Below, in pieces: positions 1 to 8,070 of a stretch of 35,281 bases of DNA. A program made the position numbers and the translations under genes. This DNA is from Bacteroidaceae bacterium. Lineage in GTDB: Bacteria > Bacteroidota > Bacteroidia > Bacteroidales > Bacteroidaceae. Within the stretch, counting starts at the first letter, position 1. Each line of letters opens with the position of its first letter. The DNA lies in assembly GCA_016280855.1 (NCBI GenBank), contig JAEEHP010000134.1, forward strand, positions 1-35,281, read 5' to 3'. The notes below the pieces were generated by a model, which searched no databases, was not told the DNA's origin, and saw only the letters and a list, made by a program, of their open reading frames with translations.

Positions 1-154
1 CAGTTACGCGCTAATGAAGCCATCTTTTAGTCATCTGTTTCGTCGCTTCTCGGTTACAATGGAACCCCATTGCGCCCTCAAAGCGGCAAAACATCTGTTC
101 TAAAATAATGGTTATTATCATCATAATGCTAATGACCGATTCGGGTTTAAGTGT
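1..154. other. Non-coding left edge, no gene seen
   Basis: This is the sequence downstream of cysK and it reaches the window edge. I find no plausible reading frame. A short AT-rich dyad (ATTAT, 4 nt, ATAAT) lies near 110-127, but no T-run follows it, so I do not call it a terminator. Confidence 0.4.
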
Positions 155-1102
155 TTAGAGTGGGTAGCCTTCGAAGTCGTAGAGGACGGTGGAGAGGTAG
201 CGCTCGCCGGTGTCGGGGAGGAGAACGACGATGCGCTTGCCACTGTTCTCGGGTCGCAGGGCGAGCTGGGTGGCGGCGTAGAGAGCCGCTCCGGCACTGA
301 TGCCTACGAGGAGCCCTTCCTGCTGGGCGATGAGGCGCGAGGTGCGTATGGCATCGTCGTTGTCCACGTCGAAGACTTCATCGACGACGGCAGCATCGTA
401 GGTCCTGGGTACGAAGCCGGCGCCTATGCCCTGAATCTTATGCGGTCCGCTGGGGCCGCCATTGAGGACGGGTGATGACTTGGGTTCCACGGCCACGATC
501 CGGACGTTGGGGTTCTGCTGCTTGAGGTAGCGTCCTGTACCGGATACGGTGCCCCCCGTGCCCACTCCGGCGACGAAGATATCGATGTTGCCGTCGGTGT
601 CGCGCCATATCTCGGGTCCGGTGGTGGCATTGTGCCGCGCGGGGTTGGCGGCGTTCTCGAACTGCTGGAGGATGACGGCACCGGGTGTGCTGTCGCGCAG
701 TGCCTCAGCGGCTGCGATGGCACCCTTCATGCCATCCTTGCCCGGTGTGAGGCGCACCTCGGCACCGTAGGCCTTGACGAGGTTGCGGCGTTCGACGCTC
801 ATGGTGTCGGGCATGGTGAGGATGAGGTGGTAGCCTTTGACGGCGCTGACGAGGGCGAGTCCTACGCCTGTGTTGCCGCTGGTAGGCTCGATGATGGTGG
901 CTCCGGGCTTGAGGATGCCGCGCTGCTCAGCGTCCTCGATCATGGCGAGGGCGATGCGGTCCTTGACGCTGCCGCCGGGGTTGAAATACTCTACTTTGGC
1001 CACGAGGGGGGTGGCGAGGCCATTGGCCTTGGAAAACTTGTTGAGCTCAAGAAGTGGGGTGTTGCCGATGAGCTCGGTGAGCTGTTTTGCTATGTGTGAC
1101 AT
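155..1102 (-). CDS. cysK: Cysteine synthase A (O-acetylserine sulfhydrylase)
   Basis: This PLP enzyme makes L-cysteine from O-acetylserine and sulfide in the cytoplasm. The product is 315 aa, the usual length for the family. Lys47 in NPGGSVKDR is the expected PLP Schiff-base lysine. The loop PTSGNTG (73-79) binds the substrate carboxylate, GVGTGGTVSGTG is the PLP phosphate loop, and GISAGAA lies near the C-terminus. I start at the ATG giving MSHIAKQLTELIGNTPLL, where family similarity begins. The frame stays open for 38 more codons upstream, but that part only translates the 7/8-nt repeat array. No TAnnTTTG promoter is visible between it and metY, so cotranscription metY-cysK is likely. CysK rather than CysM is chosen on general resemblance and is not certain. 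Confidence 0.95.
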   Translation of the reverse strand: MSHIAKQLTELIGNTPLLELNKFSKANGLATPLVAKVEYFNPGGSVKDRIALAMIEDAEQRGILKPGATIIEPTSGNTGVGLALVSAVKGYHLILTMPDTMSVERRNLVKAYGAEVRLTPGKDGMKGAIAAAEALRDSTPGAVILQQFENAANPARHNATTGPEIWRDTDGNIDIFVAGVGTGGTVSGTGRYLKQQNPNVRIVAVEPKSSPVLNGGPSGPHKIQGIGAGFVPRTYDAAVVDEVFDVDNDDAIRTSRLIAQQEGLLVGISAGAALYAATQLALRPENSGKRIVVLLPDTGERYLSTVLYDFEGYPL

Positions 1103-1326
1103 GAGGAGTTGAAAGTTGAAAGTTGAAAGTTGAGAGTTGACGAGTTGACGAGTTGACAAGTTGACAAGTTGACAAGTTGACAAGTTGAGAGTTGAAAGTT
1201 GAAAGTTAAGACGCACGAATACGCGCTACACCCAACATGCGGGAGAGGGATTTCTTCGCGGGGCGAAGTGGCAGGGCCGAGGGGTTCATTGTCAATTATA
1301 CATTATACATTGTCAATTATACATTG
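1103..1326. repeat. Composite repeat element, copy 1 (array - 77-bp core - inverted array)
   Basis: The cysK-metY gap is almost entirely repeat. Positions 1107-1210 are tandem units: AGTTGAA/AGTTGAG 7-mers at both edges, with RAGTTGAC 8-mers in the middle. Positions 1201-1277 are a 77-bp core that differs at one base from the core at 4446-4522; it contains the hairpin CTTCGC-GGG-GCGAAG. Positions 1288-1336 are 7-mers of the type CATTGTC/AATTATA. On the opposite strand these read GACAATG/GACAATT, resembling the GACAAGTT of the left array in inverted orientation. The right array runs across the metY stop codon. The array contains TGA in all frames on the plus strand but is open in all frames on the minus strand. 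Confidence 0.85.
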
Positions 1327-2613
1327 TCAATTGTCCAGTGCCTGTGCGATGTCGGCGAGGATGTCATCGATGTGCTCGGTGCCGATGGAGAGGCGGATGG
1401 TGGAGGGGGTGATGTGCTGCTGCTCGAGTTCCTCGGGGGAGAGCTGGGAGTGGGTGGTGGTGTAGGGGTGGATGACGAGACTCTTGACATCGGCGACGTT
1501 GGCCAGGAGCGAGAAGATCTGGAGCTTGTCGATGAAGCGCCATGCCGCCTCCTGTCCGCCACGTATCTCGAAGGTGAAGATGGATCCGGCGCCCTGGGGG
1601 AAGTACTTCTTGTAGAGGGCATGGTCGGGATGGCTCTCGAGTGCCGGGTGGTTGACCTTCGTCACCTTGGGATGGTGGGCCAGGAAATCGACGACCTTGA
1701 GCGCATTCTCGACGTGACGCTCCACGCGCAGCGACAGCGTCTCGACTCCCTGCAATAATATAAACGCATTAAAGGGTGAAATTGTTGCGCCGGTGTCCCT
1801 TAAAATCACCGCACGGATGCGTGTGACGTAAGCTGCGGCACCTACGGCATCGGCAAAGATGATGCCGTGGTAGGAGGGATCGGGCTTGGCGAGGGTGGGG
1901 AAACGGTCGGGGTCGGCCTTCCAATCGAACGTGCCGCCATCAACGATAACACCGCCCAGCGAGGTGCCATGGCCGCCGAGGAACTTGGTGGCAGAATGCA
2001 CGACGATGTCGGCACCGTGCTCCAGGGGACGGATGAGGTAAGGCGTGCCGAAGGTGTTATCGACGATGAACGGGATGCCATGCTTGTGGGCCACGGCAGC
2101 TACGCCCTCGATGTCGAGGACATCGGAGTTGGGGTTGCCGAAGGTCTCGGCATATATGACTTTTGTGTTTGGCTGTATGGCTGCTTCTACGGCAGCGAGG
2201 TCGTTGATGCGAACGATGGTGTTGGTGATGCCCTGCGTGGCGAGGGTGTGGGTGATGAGGTTGTAGGATCCGCCATAGAGGTTGTCGGCAGCTACGATGT
2301 GGTCCCCAGCCTGAACGATGTTCTGGAGTGCATAGGTGATGGCCGCTGCTCCGCTGGCCACGGCCAGTCCGGCCACGCCCCCCTCGAGTGCTGCCACGCG
2401 ATCCTCGAAGACGCCCTGCGTGGAATTGGTGAGGCGGCCGTAGATGTTGCCGGCATCGCGCAGACCGAATCGGTCGGCAGCGTGCTGCGAGTTGTGGAAC
2501 ACATAGCTCGTGGTTTGGTAGATGGGCACGGCACGCGCGTCGGTGGCGGAGTCAGCCTGCTCCTGTCCTACATGAAGTTGGAGGGTCTCGAAATGAAGTT
2601 TGTTCTGTGACAT
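1327..2613 (-). CDS. metY: O-acetylhomoserine aminocarboxypropyltransferase (sulfhydrylase)
   Basis: This PLP enzyme of the Cys/Met metabolism (trans-sulfuration) family condenses O-acetylhomoserine with sulfide to homocysteine, the direct-sulfhydrylation route to methionine. The product is 428 aa, typical for MetY and longer than the roughly 390 aa of MetB/MetC. Lys210 in [13 protein letters not shown] is the PLP lysine. YGRLTNST (58-65) and ETFGNPNSD (156-164) are the family cofactor and substrate segments. The last codons (ALDN, stop) overlap the heptamer repeat. A good promoter lies upstream, opposite that of the Lrp-type gene. Together with cysK it forms a sulfide-fixation pair. Cystathionine gamma-synthase is the alternative, but length and motifs favour MetY. 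Confidence 0.93.
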   Translation of the reverse strand: MSQNKLHFETLQLHVGQEQADSATDARAVPIYQTTSYVFHNSQHAADRFGLRDAGNIYGRLTNSTQGVFEDRVAALEGGVAGLAVASGAAAITYALQNIVQAGDHIVAADNLYGGSYNLITHTLATQGITNTIVRINDLAAVEAAIQPNTKVIYAETFGNPNSDVLDIEGVAAVAHKHGIPFIVDNTFGTPYLIRPLEHGADIVVHSATKFLGGHGTSLGGVIVDGGTFDWKADPDRFPTLAKPDPSYHGIIFADAVGAAAYVTRIRAVILRDTGATISPFNAFILLQGVETLSLRVERHVENALKVVDFLAHHPKVTKVNHPALESHPDHALYKKYFPQGAGSIFTFEIRGGQEAAWRFIDKLQIFSLLANVADVKSLVIHPYTTTHSQLSPEELEQQHITPSTIRLSIGTEHIDDILADIAQALDN

Positions 2614-2663
2614 AATGATTATTGTTTTAAGTTTAACATTCGATTATCCTTGTTTTTGCGCTG

Positions 2664-2696
2664 CAAAGGTACGGCTTTTTGGAAATATCCTCCAAA
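2664..2696 (-). promoter_or_regulatory. Bacteroidetes-type promoter of metY
   Basis: On the minus strand TACCTTTG (2671-2664) matches the -7 box TAnnTTTG. A TTTG at 2696-2693 lies 21 nt upstream in the -33 position. Both elements fit the Bacteroidetes housekeeping sigma consensus. The leader to the ATG is about 45 nt. Confidence 0.75.
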
Positions 2697-2795
2697 TTTC
2701 TTGGCTATTTCAGAAGATATACCTACTTTTGCGGCGCTGAAAGAAAATATTTCCAAGCAAAGGTATTATCGAAGTTCTTAAAAGAATAATATTCC
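2681..2795. promoter_or_regulatory. Three AT-centred dyads between metY and the Lrp-type gene (possible operators)
   Basis: The dyads are GGAAATATCC (2681-2690), GAAAATATTTCC (2743-2754) and GAATAATATTCC (2784-2795). They share an ATAT/ATATT centre flanked by GGA/TCC half sites and are centred about 63 and 42 nt apart. The first overlaps the metY -33 to -7 spacer; the other two lie in the leader of the regulator. AT-rich dyads are typical Lrp/AsnC sites, so autoregulation and control of metY is a reasonable inference, not shown. Confidence 0.45.
2701..2731 (+). promoter_or_regulatory. Bacteroidetes-type promoter of the Lrp/AsnC gene
   Basis: TTG at 2701-2703, then 20 nt, then TACTTTTG at 2724-2731: a near-ideal -33/-7 pair. 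The two divergent -33 elements (2693-2696 and 2701-2703) almost touch, so a protein bound here could affect both promoters. Confidence 0.75.
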
Positions 2796-2800
2796 AAAAC

Positions 2801-3265
2801 ATGGCAGACACGTTAGACGAGATTGACCTGCAGATCCTGAAAACGCTGCAGAAAAACGCCAAACTGACCACGAAAGAGCTGGCCGATGCGGTGCATCTGA
2901 CCCCAACGCCGGTGTTTGAGCGCCAGAAACGTCTCGAACGTCAGGGGTATATCAAGAAGTATGTGGCTGTGCTCGATGCCGAGAAGCTGAACCAGAGCCT
3001 GCAGGTCTTCTGCAAGGTGAAGCTCAAGCAGATCAACCACGAGATCGCTGACAGCTTCACGCGCCGCATCCTGCGCATCCCGGAGGTGACGGAATGCTAC
3101 AACACATCGGGCGCGTATGACTACTTATTGAAGGTACGCGCGCGCGACATGAAGCAATACCAGGAATTTGTGCTCACCAAATTGGGTGACATCGACTCGG
3201 TGGCGTCCATCGAAAGCACATTCGTCATGAGCGAGGTGAAGCAGATGTACGGCCTCAGCCTTTGA
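2801..3265 (+). CDS. Lrp/AsnC family transcriptional regulator
   Basis: This is a 154-aa feast/famine regulator. Residues 4-52 (LDEIDLQILKTLQ to LERQGYIKKY) form the AsnC-type winged helix-turn-helix. Residues from about 68 to 145 form the RAM effector domain, with the segment TSGAYDYLLKV. Members form dimers and octamers and respond to amino acids. The gene is divergent from metY and shares its promoter region, which suggests control of sulfur amino acid synthesis and of itself; this is inferred from position. Its 3' end overlaps meaB tail to tail by 11 bp. Confidence 0.93.
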   Translation: MADTLDEIDLQILKTLQKNAKLTTKELADAVHLTPTPVFERQKRLERQGYIKKYVAVLDAEKLNQSLQVFCKVKLKQINHEIADSFTRRILRIPEVTECYNTSGAYDYLLKVRARDMKQYQEFVLTKLGDIDSVASIESTFVMSEVKQMYGLSL

Positions 3266-4355
3266 TGAGGTTGATGTAGGTGTCGAGGAGGTTCTTGGCG
3301 GCGACGAAGGAGGTCTTCTGTCCGTCGAGGACGGTGCGCTCGGCAGCGGGCAGAAGGGCTGCGATGGTGGGATGGTTGTAGAATCCGTTGCGCAGCTGTT
3401 CGTTGATGCTCTCGTACATCCAGTACTTGGCCTGCTCGGCGCGGCGGTGGTCGAAGTAGCCGTTGGCCTTGACGAAATCGACGTACTCATAGATCATGTC
3501 CCACACCTCGCGTATGCCGAGGCCGTAGAAGCCGGAGTAGCATAGCACCTTGGGTGTCCATCCGCTCTCGGGCATGGGGAAGAGATGCAGGGCGTTGCGG
3601 AACTGCCGTGCCGCGAGGTGACAGGCATCGACGTTGTCGCCATCGCATTTGTTGATGACGATGCCATCGGCCATCTCCATGATGCCTCGCTTGATGCCCT
3701 GCAGCTCATCGCCGGTGCCGGCAAGCTGAATGACGAGGAAGAAATCGACCATGGAATGGCATGCCGTCTCGCTCTGTCCTACGCCCACTGTTTCGACGAA
3801 GATCTTGTCGAAGCCCGCAGCCTCGCAGAGGATGATGGTCTCGCGCGTCTTGCGTGCCACGCCTCCGAGTGAGCCCGCCGAGGGGCTGGGGCGTATGAAG
3901 GAGTCGGGGTGTACGCTGAGCTTCTCCATGCGTGTCTTGTCGCCGAGTATGCTACCCTTGGTCTTCTCGGAGCTGGGGTCAATGGCGAGCACGGCGAGCT
4001 TGCCTCCTGTGCGTTCGAGGACATGGATGCCGAACTCGTCGATGCTGGTGCTCTTGCCTGCACCCGGGACACCGCTGATGCCGATGCGGATGCTGTTGCC
4101 GCTGTAGGGCAGGCATTTCTCGATAACTTCCTGTGCGATGGCCTGATGGTCGGGGTTGGTGCTCTCGACGAGGGTCACGGCCTGGCCGAGGATGGTGACA
4201 TTGCCCTTGACGATGCCTTCGACATAATCGGCGGCGGTGAGACGGCGGCGGGCGAAGCGGCCACGCTGCAGATAGGGGTTGACGATGGAGGGCTGCTCGA
4301 CGCCGCTGTTGACGGTCAAGCCCTTGTATTCTTCGTTGTTCTCAGGATGAAGCAT
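3255..4355 (-). CDS. meaB: Methylmalonyl-CoA mutase-associated GTPase MeaB (ArgK family)
   Basis: This G3E-type GTPase protects and reloads B12-dependent methylmalonyl-CoA mutase in the propionate/succinate pathway. The product is 366 aa. Seen are the Walker A GVPGAGKST (95-103), the switch segment ETVGVGQSE and the base-recognition motif NKCD, with a C-terminal dimerisation arm. I start at the ATG giving MLHPENNEEYKG. The frame stays open for 71 codons further upstream, but that stretch is the translated repeat element and is very unlikely to be protein. The mutase genes are not in this window. No promoter is seen in the upstream repeat, so it is probably expressed from the unit containing the DUF1573 gene. 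Other ArgK-type G3E GTPases are the alternative. Confidence 0.93.
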   Translation of the reverse strand: MLHPENNEEYKGLTVNSGVEQPSIVNPYLQRGRFARRRLTAADYVEGIVKGNVTILGQAVTLVESTNPDHQAIAQEVIEKCLPYSGNSIRIGISGVPGAGKSTSIDEFGIHVLERTGGKLAVLAIDPSSEKTKGSILGDKTRMEKLSVHPDSFIRPSPSAGSLGGVARKTRETIILCEAAGFDKIFVETVGVGQSETACHSMVDFFLVIQLAGTGDELQGIKRGIMEMADGIVINKCDGDNVDACHLAARQFRNALHLFPMPESGWTPKVLCYSGFYGLGIREVWDMIYEYVDFVKANGYFDHRRAEQAKYWMYESINEQLRNGFYNHPTIAALLPAAERTVLDGQKTSFVAAKNLLDTYINLIKG

Positions 4356-4615
4356 GAAGAGTTGAGAGTTGAAAGTTGAAAGTTGAAAGTTGAAAGTTGA
4401 GAGTTGACAAGTTGACGAGTTGACAAGTTGACAAGTTGACGAGTTGAAAGTTAAGACGCGCGAATACGCGCTACACCCAACATGCGGGAGAGGGATTTCT
4501 TCGCGGGGCGAAGTGGCAGGGCAGAGGGGGCCACTGTCCATTATCCATTGTCCATTGTCAATTGTCAATTATCCATTTTACATTGTCCATTATACATTGT
4601 CCATTATCCATTTCC
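4356..4615. repeat. Composite repeat element, copy 2
   Basis: It has the same architecture and orientation as the element at 1103-1326. 4361-4455 holds AGTTGAA 7-mers and RAGTTGAC 8-mers. 4446-4522 is the 77-bp core, identical to the first copy except G at 4460 where the first has A at 1215. About 4532-4612 holds 7-mers CATTGTC/CATTATC/AATTGTC. Unit numbers and order in the arrays differ between copies while the core is conserved. It fills the gap between meaB and the DUF1573 gene. Confidence 0.85.
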
Positions 4616-4627
4616 TCCGGGGTAGAG

Positions 4628-5707
4628 TTATTTTTTGACTCTGATGATGACTTTGGGGTGGGTGGGGTCGTTGGTGATGAGTAGGATGTGGGGGTCTTCG
4701 GGATGTTGAGCGAGGAGGGCAGAGCTGAGGGCAGAGGGTTTGTAGGTCACCTTCAGCTTGGCGCGTTTCTGGGGTTTGATGTTACGGCTGCTGAGGCTGA
4801 CATTGATGCCTCGTCCTTCGAGCTGTACGCTGCTGATGGTGAGGGGTGTCTCGCCGGCGTTGCCGATGGTGATGGTCTGCGAGGCGCTCTTGGCATCGGT
4901 GTTGCTGAAGTCGATACTATCGGCGGAGAGGACGAGGAGGGGTGCGGTCTGGAGCTCGCGCTCGCTGAGGTGGGAGAAGTTAGGCAGGAGCACGGTGGAG
5001 ATGCTGATGGCATTGGCCGCCGACACCTTCTCGCCCGCCTTGCGTGCGAGATAGACTGTGGCCTCGTTCAGACCATAGCTTTTCATGCGCTCGCTGTTGA
5101 GGCGCAGGGTGATGCGTCCTACGCGTCCTCCGGCCAGTGTCTCGGGATGACAGGAGGCGGTGAGGTAGGTGGGGAGGTGCATCAGCTGAGGCTTCATATT
5201 CGATCGCGTGTTGTTAAGGATGTCGATATGTGCCTCGGGGCGGTCGCCGCGGTTGACGTTGTCGAAGGTGATGGTGTTGGTGGACAGTCGCACATCCCCC
5301 ATCTCGATGGGGAAGTCGCCCTCGACATCGGTGGCGGTGGCCACGACACGCCCCTGCAAGGTCAGATAGACCGGTTCAGCGCCGGCATTGCTGAAGACCT
5401 CTATCTCCTTCTGGAAATAGCCGAGCATGCGGGCATCGTAGATGGCCGTGATCTTAGCCGACTGTCCGGGTGCGATGGGCGAGTTGGGCCATTCGACAGA
5501 TGTGCAGCCGCACGAGGGCTTCACGGAGGTCAGCTGCAGGGGAGCCGAGCCGCTGTTGGTCAGCTCGAAGGAGGCTGTGCGGGGTTGCTGAAAGGTCAGC
5601 TCACCCATGTTCACCACATCCGACTTCACCGTCAGCGCAGGCTGCGCGAACAGGGAGGCGGAAAGCAGGAATAATGAACAGGAAATAAGAAATGATCGTT
5701 TACGCAT
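4628..5707 (-). CDS. Secreted DUF1573-domain protein
   Basis: A 359-aa exported protein of unknown function. Residues 1-21 are a signal peptide (hydrophobic ISCSLFLLSASLF, cleavage near AQ/PA). Residues about 24-120 form a DUF1573 domain with the signature PSCGCTS (65-70), an immunoglobulin-like ASPM/SPD-2/Hydin-type fold. A second such sandwich spans about 130-230 and a third about 255-359, ending ITNDPTHPKVIIRVKK. Such proteins are abundant in Bacteroidetes and are thought to lie in the periplasm or on the surface. It lies 39 nt downstream of the GH43 gene on the same strand, so they are probably cotranscribed, although no shared function is evident. Confidence 0.85.
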   Translation of the reverse strand: MRKRSFLISCSLFLLSASLFAQPALTVKSDVVNMGELTFQQPRTASFELTNSGSAPLQLTSVKPSCGCTSVEWPNSPIAPGQSAKITAIYDARMLGYFQKEIEVFSNAGAEPVYLTLQGRVVATATDVEGDFPIEMGDVRLSTNTITFDNVNRGDRPEAHIDILNNTRSNMKPQLMHLPTYLTASCHPETLAGGRVGRITLRLNSERMKSYGLNEATVYLARKAGEKVSAANAISISTVLLPNFSHLSERELQTAPLLVLSADSIDFSNTDAKSASQTITIGNAGETPLTISSVQLEGRGINVSLSSRNIKPQKRAKLKVTYKPSALSSALLAQHPEDPHILLITNDPTHPKVIIRVKK

Positions 5708-5746
5708 CTATTGAAAATTAGGGGGATCCTAAACAGGACTTCTATC

Positions 5747-6832
5747 TTACTTTCTTCTTTTCTTCACTTTCACCGGTTTGACACCCGTATTCGTGGGTTT
5801 GACCGGCTGGATGGTGCCGTCGGTGTTGAAGAACATCCGGTCGATGCACACCTGGCGATGGAAACCGGGACCGCGGTCGCGATCGAGGTAGTTGGCATTG
5901 ATGCGGTGGTAAACGATGTACCACTCATCCTTGCCCGGCAGCTGGAGAATGCTGTTGTGAGCGGGTCCGTAGATGCCGCTGGCAGGATCCTGGATGAGGA
6001 TGACAGGCTGTGCGGCCACACGGATGGGACCGAGAGGCGAGGTGGCGGTGCCGTAGGCGACATGGTAGTTGGGCGATCCGGTGTCGTCAACGCTCCAGAG
6101 GAAGTAGTAGAGGCCGTTGCGATAGAACACGTAGGGTGCCTCGCGATAGGCATAATCCTCGAGCGTGCCCCCATGAGGTGTCATCACGGTGACGGTGGTC
6201 GTGTCGATGCTCATCATGTCAGCGCCGAGCTTAGCACCAGCCATGTAACCGTTGCCCCAGTAGAGATAATCGTTGCCCGATACGGGGTCGTGGAAGACAT
6301 CCACGTCGATCTGCTGTCCGCCACGCACACCCTTCGGCAGCTGGTTGACAAGGGGACGGCCGAGGTCGGTGAAAGGTCCTGCTGGATGGTCAGCAACGGC
6401 AACGCCGATAGCCTTGCGGTTGTTCGCGGGGTTGTGACCACTATAGTAGAAGAAATACTTCCACTGTCCATTGATCTTTTTCTCGATGATGCAGGGCGCC
6501 CACGCATTGCCCGTAGCCCACGGCACCTGGTTGGTGGCGAGGTCGAGCATGATACCATCGTGACGCCATTCCACGAGGTCGGCACTGGAGAACACGGTGA
6601 AGTAATACCCGCCCCACCCCGGAGCGCCATCGGTGGTGGAGTAGATATAGAAACGTCCCGTCTGCTCCGAGAACAGCACTTCGGGGTCAGCATGGAACTC
6701 GGGGAGAATGGGGTTGCCGGAAGACCTCAAGGACCCACCCCCCTTCCCCTCCCGAGGGAGGGGAGTAGTCGCCTTTGCTGTTAGGGTGCAAACTGATAAG
6801 ATAATTGACAAGAATAATAGAGTCCTTTTCAT
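5747..6832 (-). CDS. Secreted glycoside hydrolase family 43 protein
   Basis: A 361-aa five-bladed beta-propeller glycosidase (arabinosidase/xylosidase type; exact substrate unknown). Residues 1-21 are a signal peptide. The three expected acidic residues are visible: general base Asp49 in FHADPE, pKa-modulating Asp176 in QIDVDVF, and general acid Glu231 in YREAPYVF. GPAHNS further on is another family segment. The C-terminus is basic (VKPVKVKKRRK). Residues about 23-34 (TPLPREGKGGGS) are encoded by a REP-like palindrome directly after the signal peptide, so the mature N-terminus is repeat-derived. No susC/susD genes are nearby, so it is not part of a visible polysaccharide-utilisation locus. 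It follows aroB by 80 nt. Confidence 0.88.
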   Translation of the reverse strand: MKRTLLFLSIILSVCTLTAKATTPLPREGKGGGSLRSSGNPILPEFHADPEVLFSEQTGRFYIYSTTDGAPGWGGYYFTVFSSADLVEWRHDGIMLDLATNQVPWATGNAWAPCIIEKKINGQWKYFFYYSGHNPANNRKAIGVAVADHPAGPFTDLGRPLVNQLPKGVRGGQQIDVDVFHDPVSGNDYLYWGNGYMAGAKLGADMMSIDTTTVTVMTPHGGTLEDYAYREAPYVFYRNGLYYFLWSVDDTGSPNYHVAYGTATSPLGPIRVAAQPVILIQDPASGIYGPAHNSILQLPGKDEWYIVYHRINANYLDRDRGPGFHRQVCIDRMFFNTDGTIQPVKPTNTGVKPVKVKKRRK

Positions 6833-6911
6833 AATAGTTTACCGTTAAAAAAAAACGAATTATCTTTGGTATATACTCCCCTCCATTGAGGGAGGGGCAG
6901 GGGGGTGGGTC
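6732..6911. repeat. Inverted pair of REP-like palindromes around the GH43 start
   Basis: The left arm (6732-6765) begins GACCCACCCCCC and contains the hairpin CCCCTCCCGAGGGAGGGG. The right arm (6875-6911) is its inverted copy, ending GGGGGGTGGGTC. About 109 nt lie between, including the GH43 start codon and signal-peptide codons. The outer ends are the same as in the pairs at 9449-9564 and 10216-10340. The right arm abuts the aroB stop codon. Confidence 0.8.
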
Positions 6912-6912
6912 T

Positions 6913-8025
6913 TTACCCCTCCCTCAAATAGTCCAGCGCCTCGAAGATGTCGTCTTTGGTGACCTGCTGGTTGATGCGTATGTCACCGATGTCAGCGAGG
7001 AGGGTGAAGTTCATGCGGCCCGCAACATTCTTCTTGTCGTGGGTCATCAGTTCGAAGAGGCGGTCGTAGTCGCGGCAGTCCAGAGGCATGCGTCCGTAGT
7101 TATCGCCGATGAAACCGACCGTTTTGTAGAACGCGTCCTTGGGGAATCCCATGAGTTTGACGCTCAAGTAGAGCTCACAGACCATACCCCATGCCACAGC
7201 ATATCCATGGAGAATAGGCCGGTTGTTCACGAGGGCGAGGCTTTCGAAGGCGTGACCGATGGTATGCCCGAGGTTCAGCGCCTTGCGTATGCCCTGCTCG
7301 TGCGGGTCCTCGGCAACGATGCGCTCCTTAACGGCCACGCTCTCGGCCACGAGGTGAGCCAAGCTCGTATAGTGCTCACTTCTGTCTGGTTGGTCCTCGA
7401 CGCAGTCAGGACCGCCTACGGTACCTATTTGGGAACAAATGGCACTGATGTCAAACCTGAGCAGCTCCGTCCAGTGCTGACGGTTGCTGATGAGTCCGTG
7501 TTTCAGCATCTCAGCGTAACCCGAGAGAATGTTGTGGCTGTCCAGGGTGCGCAGGAAATGCGTGTCGAGGACAACGGTCTCGGCCTCGTTGAAGACGCCG
7601 ATCTCGTTCTTCAGTCCCCGGAAGTTGATGCCCGTCTTGCCGCCCACGCTGGCATCGACCATGGCCAAGAGAGTTGTGGGTACGTTCACGAAGGCTATGC
7701 CACGTTTGAAGGTCGAGGCGGCGAAGCCTCCCAAGTCGGTGATCATGCCACCGCCGAGGTTGATGAGCATCGAATGTCGTGTGGCACCACCCTCGCCCAA
7801 CGCCGTCCATACGTCGGCCAGCGACTCCAGCGTCTTTGCCTCGTCGGTGGCGCCGATGGTGATCATCCGCGCCTCGCGGAGACAGGCGAAATCCTGCACC
7901 ACGGGCCAGCACAAAGACAACGTTGTCGTGTCGGTGAGCACGAAGAGGCGGTCGGGGCTGATGCGCCCGATGGCATCGGACAACTCGGCTTGCAAGTTCT
8001 TACTGATGATGACGTCTTGTGCCAT
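6913..8025 (-). CDS. aroB: 3-dehydroquinate synthase
   Basis: Second step of the shikimate pathway: DAHP to 3-dehydroquinate, NAD+- and divalent-metal-dependent. The product is 370 aa. Seen are the NAD-binding stretch NLGGGMITDLGGF (89-101), PTTLLAMVDASVGGKTG (116-132), and metal ligands expected at Glu172 (GYAEMLKHG), His254/258 (NLGHTIGHAFE) and His273 (LHGYAVAWGM). I choose the ATG at 8025 (MAQDVIISKN). An in-frame ATG at 8058 lies inside the -7 box and would not be transcribed. Residues about 194-220 look like an extra loop compared with the Bacteroides proteins I remember (about 354 aa). Confidence 0.94.
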   Translation of the reverse strand: MAQDVIISKNLQAELSDAIGRISPDRLFVLTDTTTLSLCWPVVQDFACLREARMITIGATDEAKTLESLADVWTALGEGGATRHSMLINLGGGMITDLGGFAASTFKRGIAFVNVPTTLLAMVDASVGGKTGINFRGLKNEIGVFNEAETVVLDTHFLRTLDSHNILSGYAEMLKHGLISNRQHWTELLRFDISAICSQIGTVGGPDCVEDQPDRSEHYTSLAHLVAESVAVKERIVAEDPHEQGIRKALNLGHTIGHAFESLALVNNRPILHGYAVAWGMVCELYLSVKLMGFPKDAFYKTVGFIGDNYGRMPLDCRDYDRLFELMTHDKKNVAGRMNFTLLADIGDIRINQQVTKDDIFEALDYLREG

Positions 8026-8055
8026 GAAAGAAGAGTGCTTGTTTGATTTTGGTTG

Positions 8056-8063
8056 CAAAGATA
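8056..8063 (-). promoter_or_regulatory. -7 box of aroB
   Basis: TATCTTTG on the minus strand, followed by C, fits TAnnTTTGC. A start site near 8048 leaves a leader of about 23 nt to the ATG at 8025 and excludes the ATG at 8058. No good -33 TTG is seen. Confidence 0.65.
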
Positions 8064-8070
8064 AGGAAAA

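Noticed and set aside
1142..1181. Repeated TTGACA (also at 4409-4440 and 20702-20773) as -35 promoter elements
   Set aside because: It is part of the repeat unit, no -10 or TAnnTTTG box follows at a suitable distance, and Bacteroidetes promoters do not use TTGACA.
5747..6832. Polysaccharide-utilisation locus around GH43
   Set aside because: No SusC/SusD pair, sugar sensor or second glycosidase is nearby; its neighbours are aroB and a DUF1573 gene.
6861..6868. TATCTTTG on the plus strand as a promoter
   Set aside because: It lies between the REP arms and points towards the 3' end of the minus-strand aroB; no plus-strand gene follows and no -33 element is clear.
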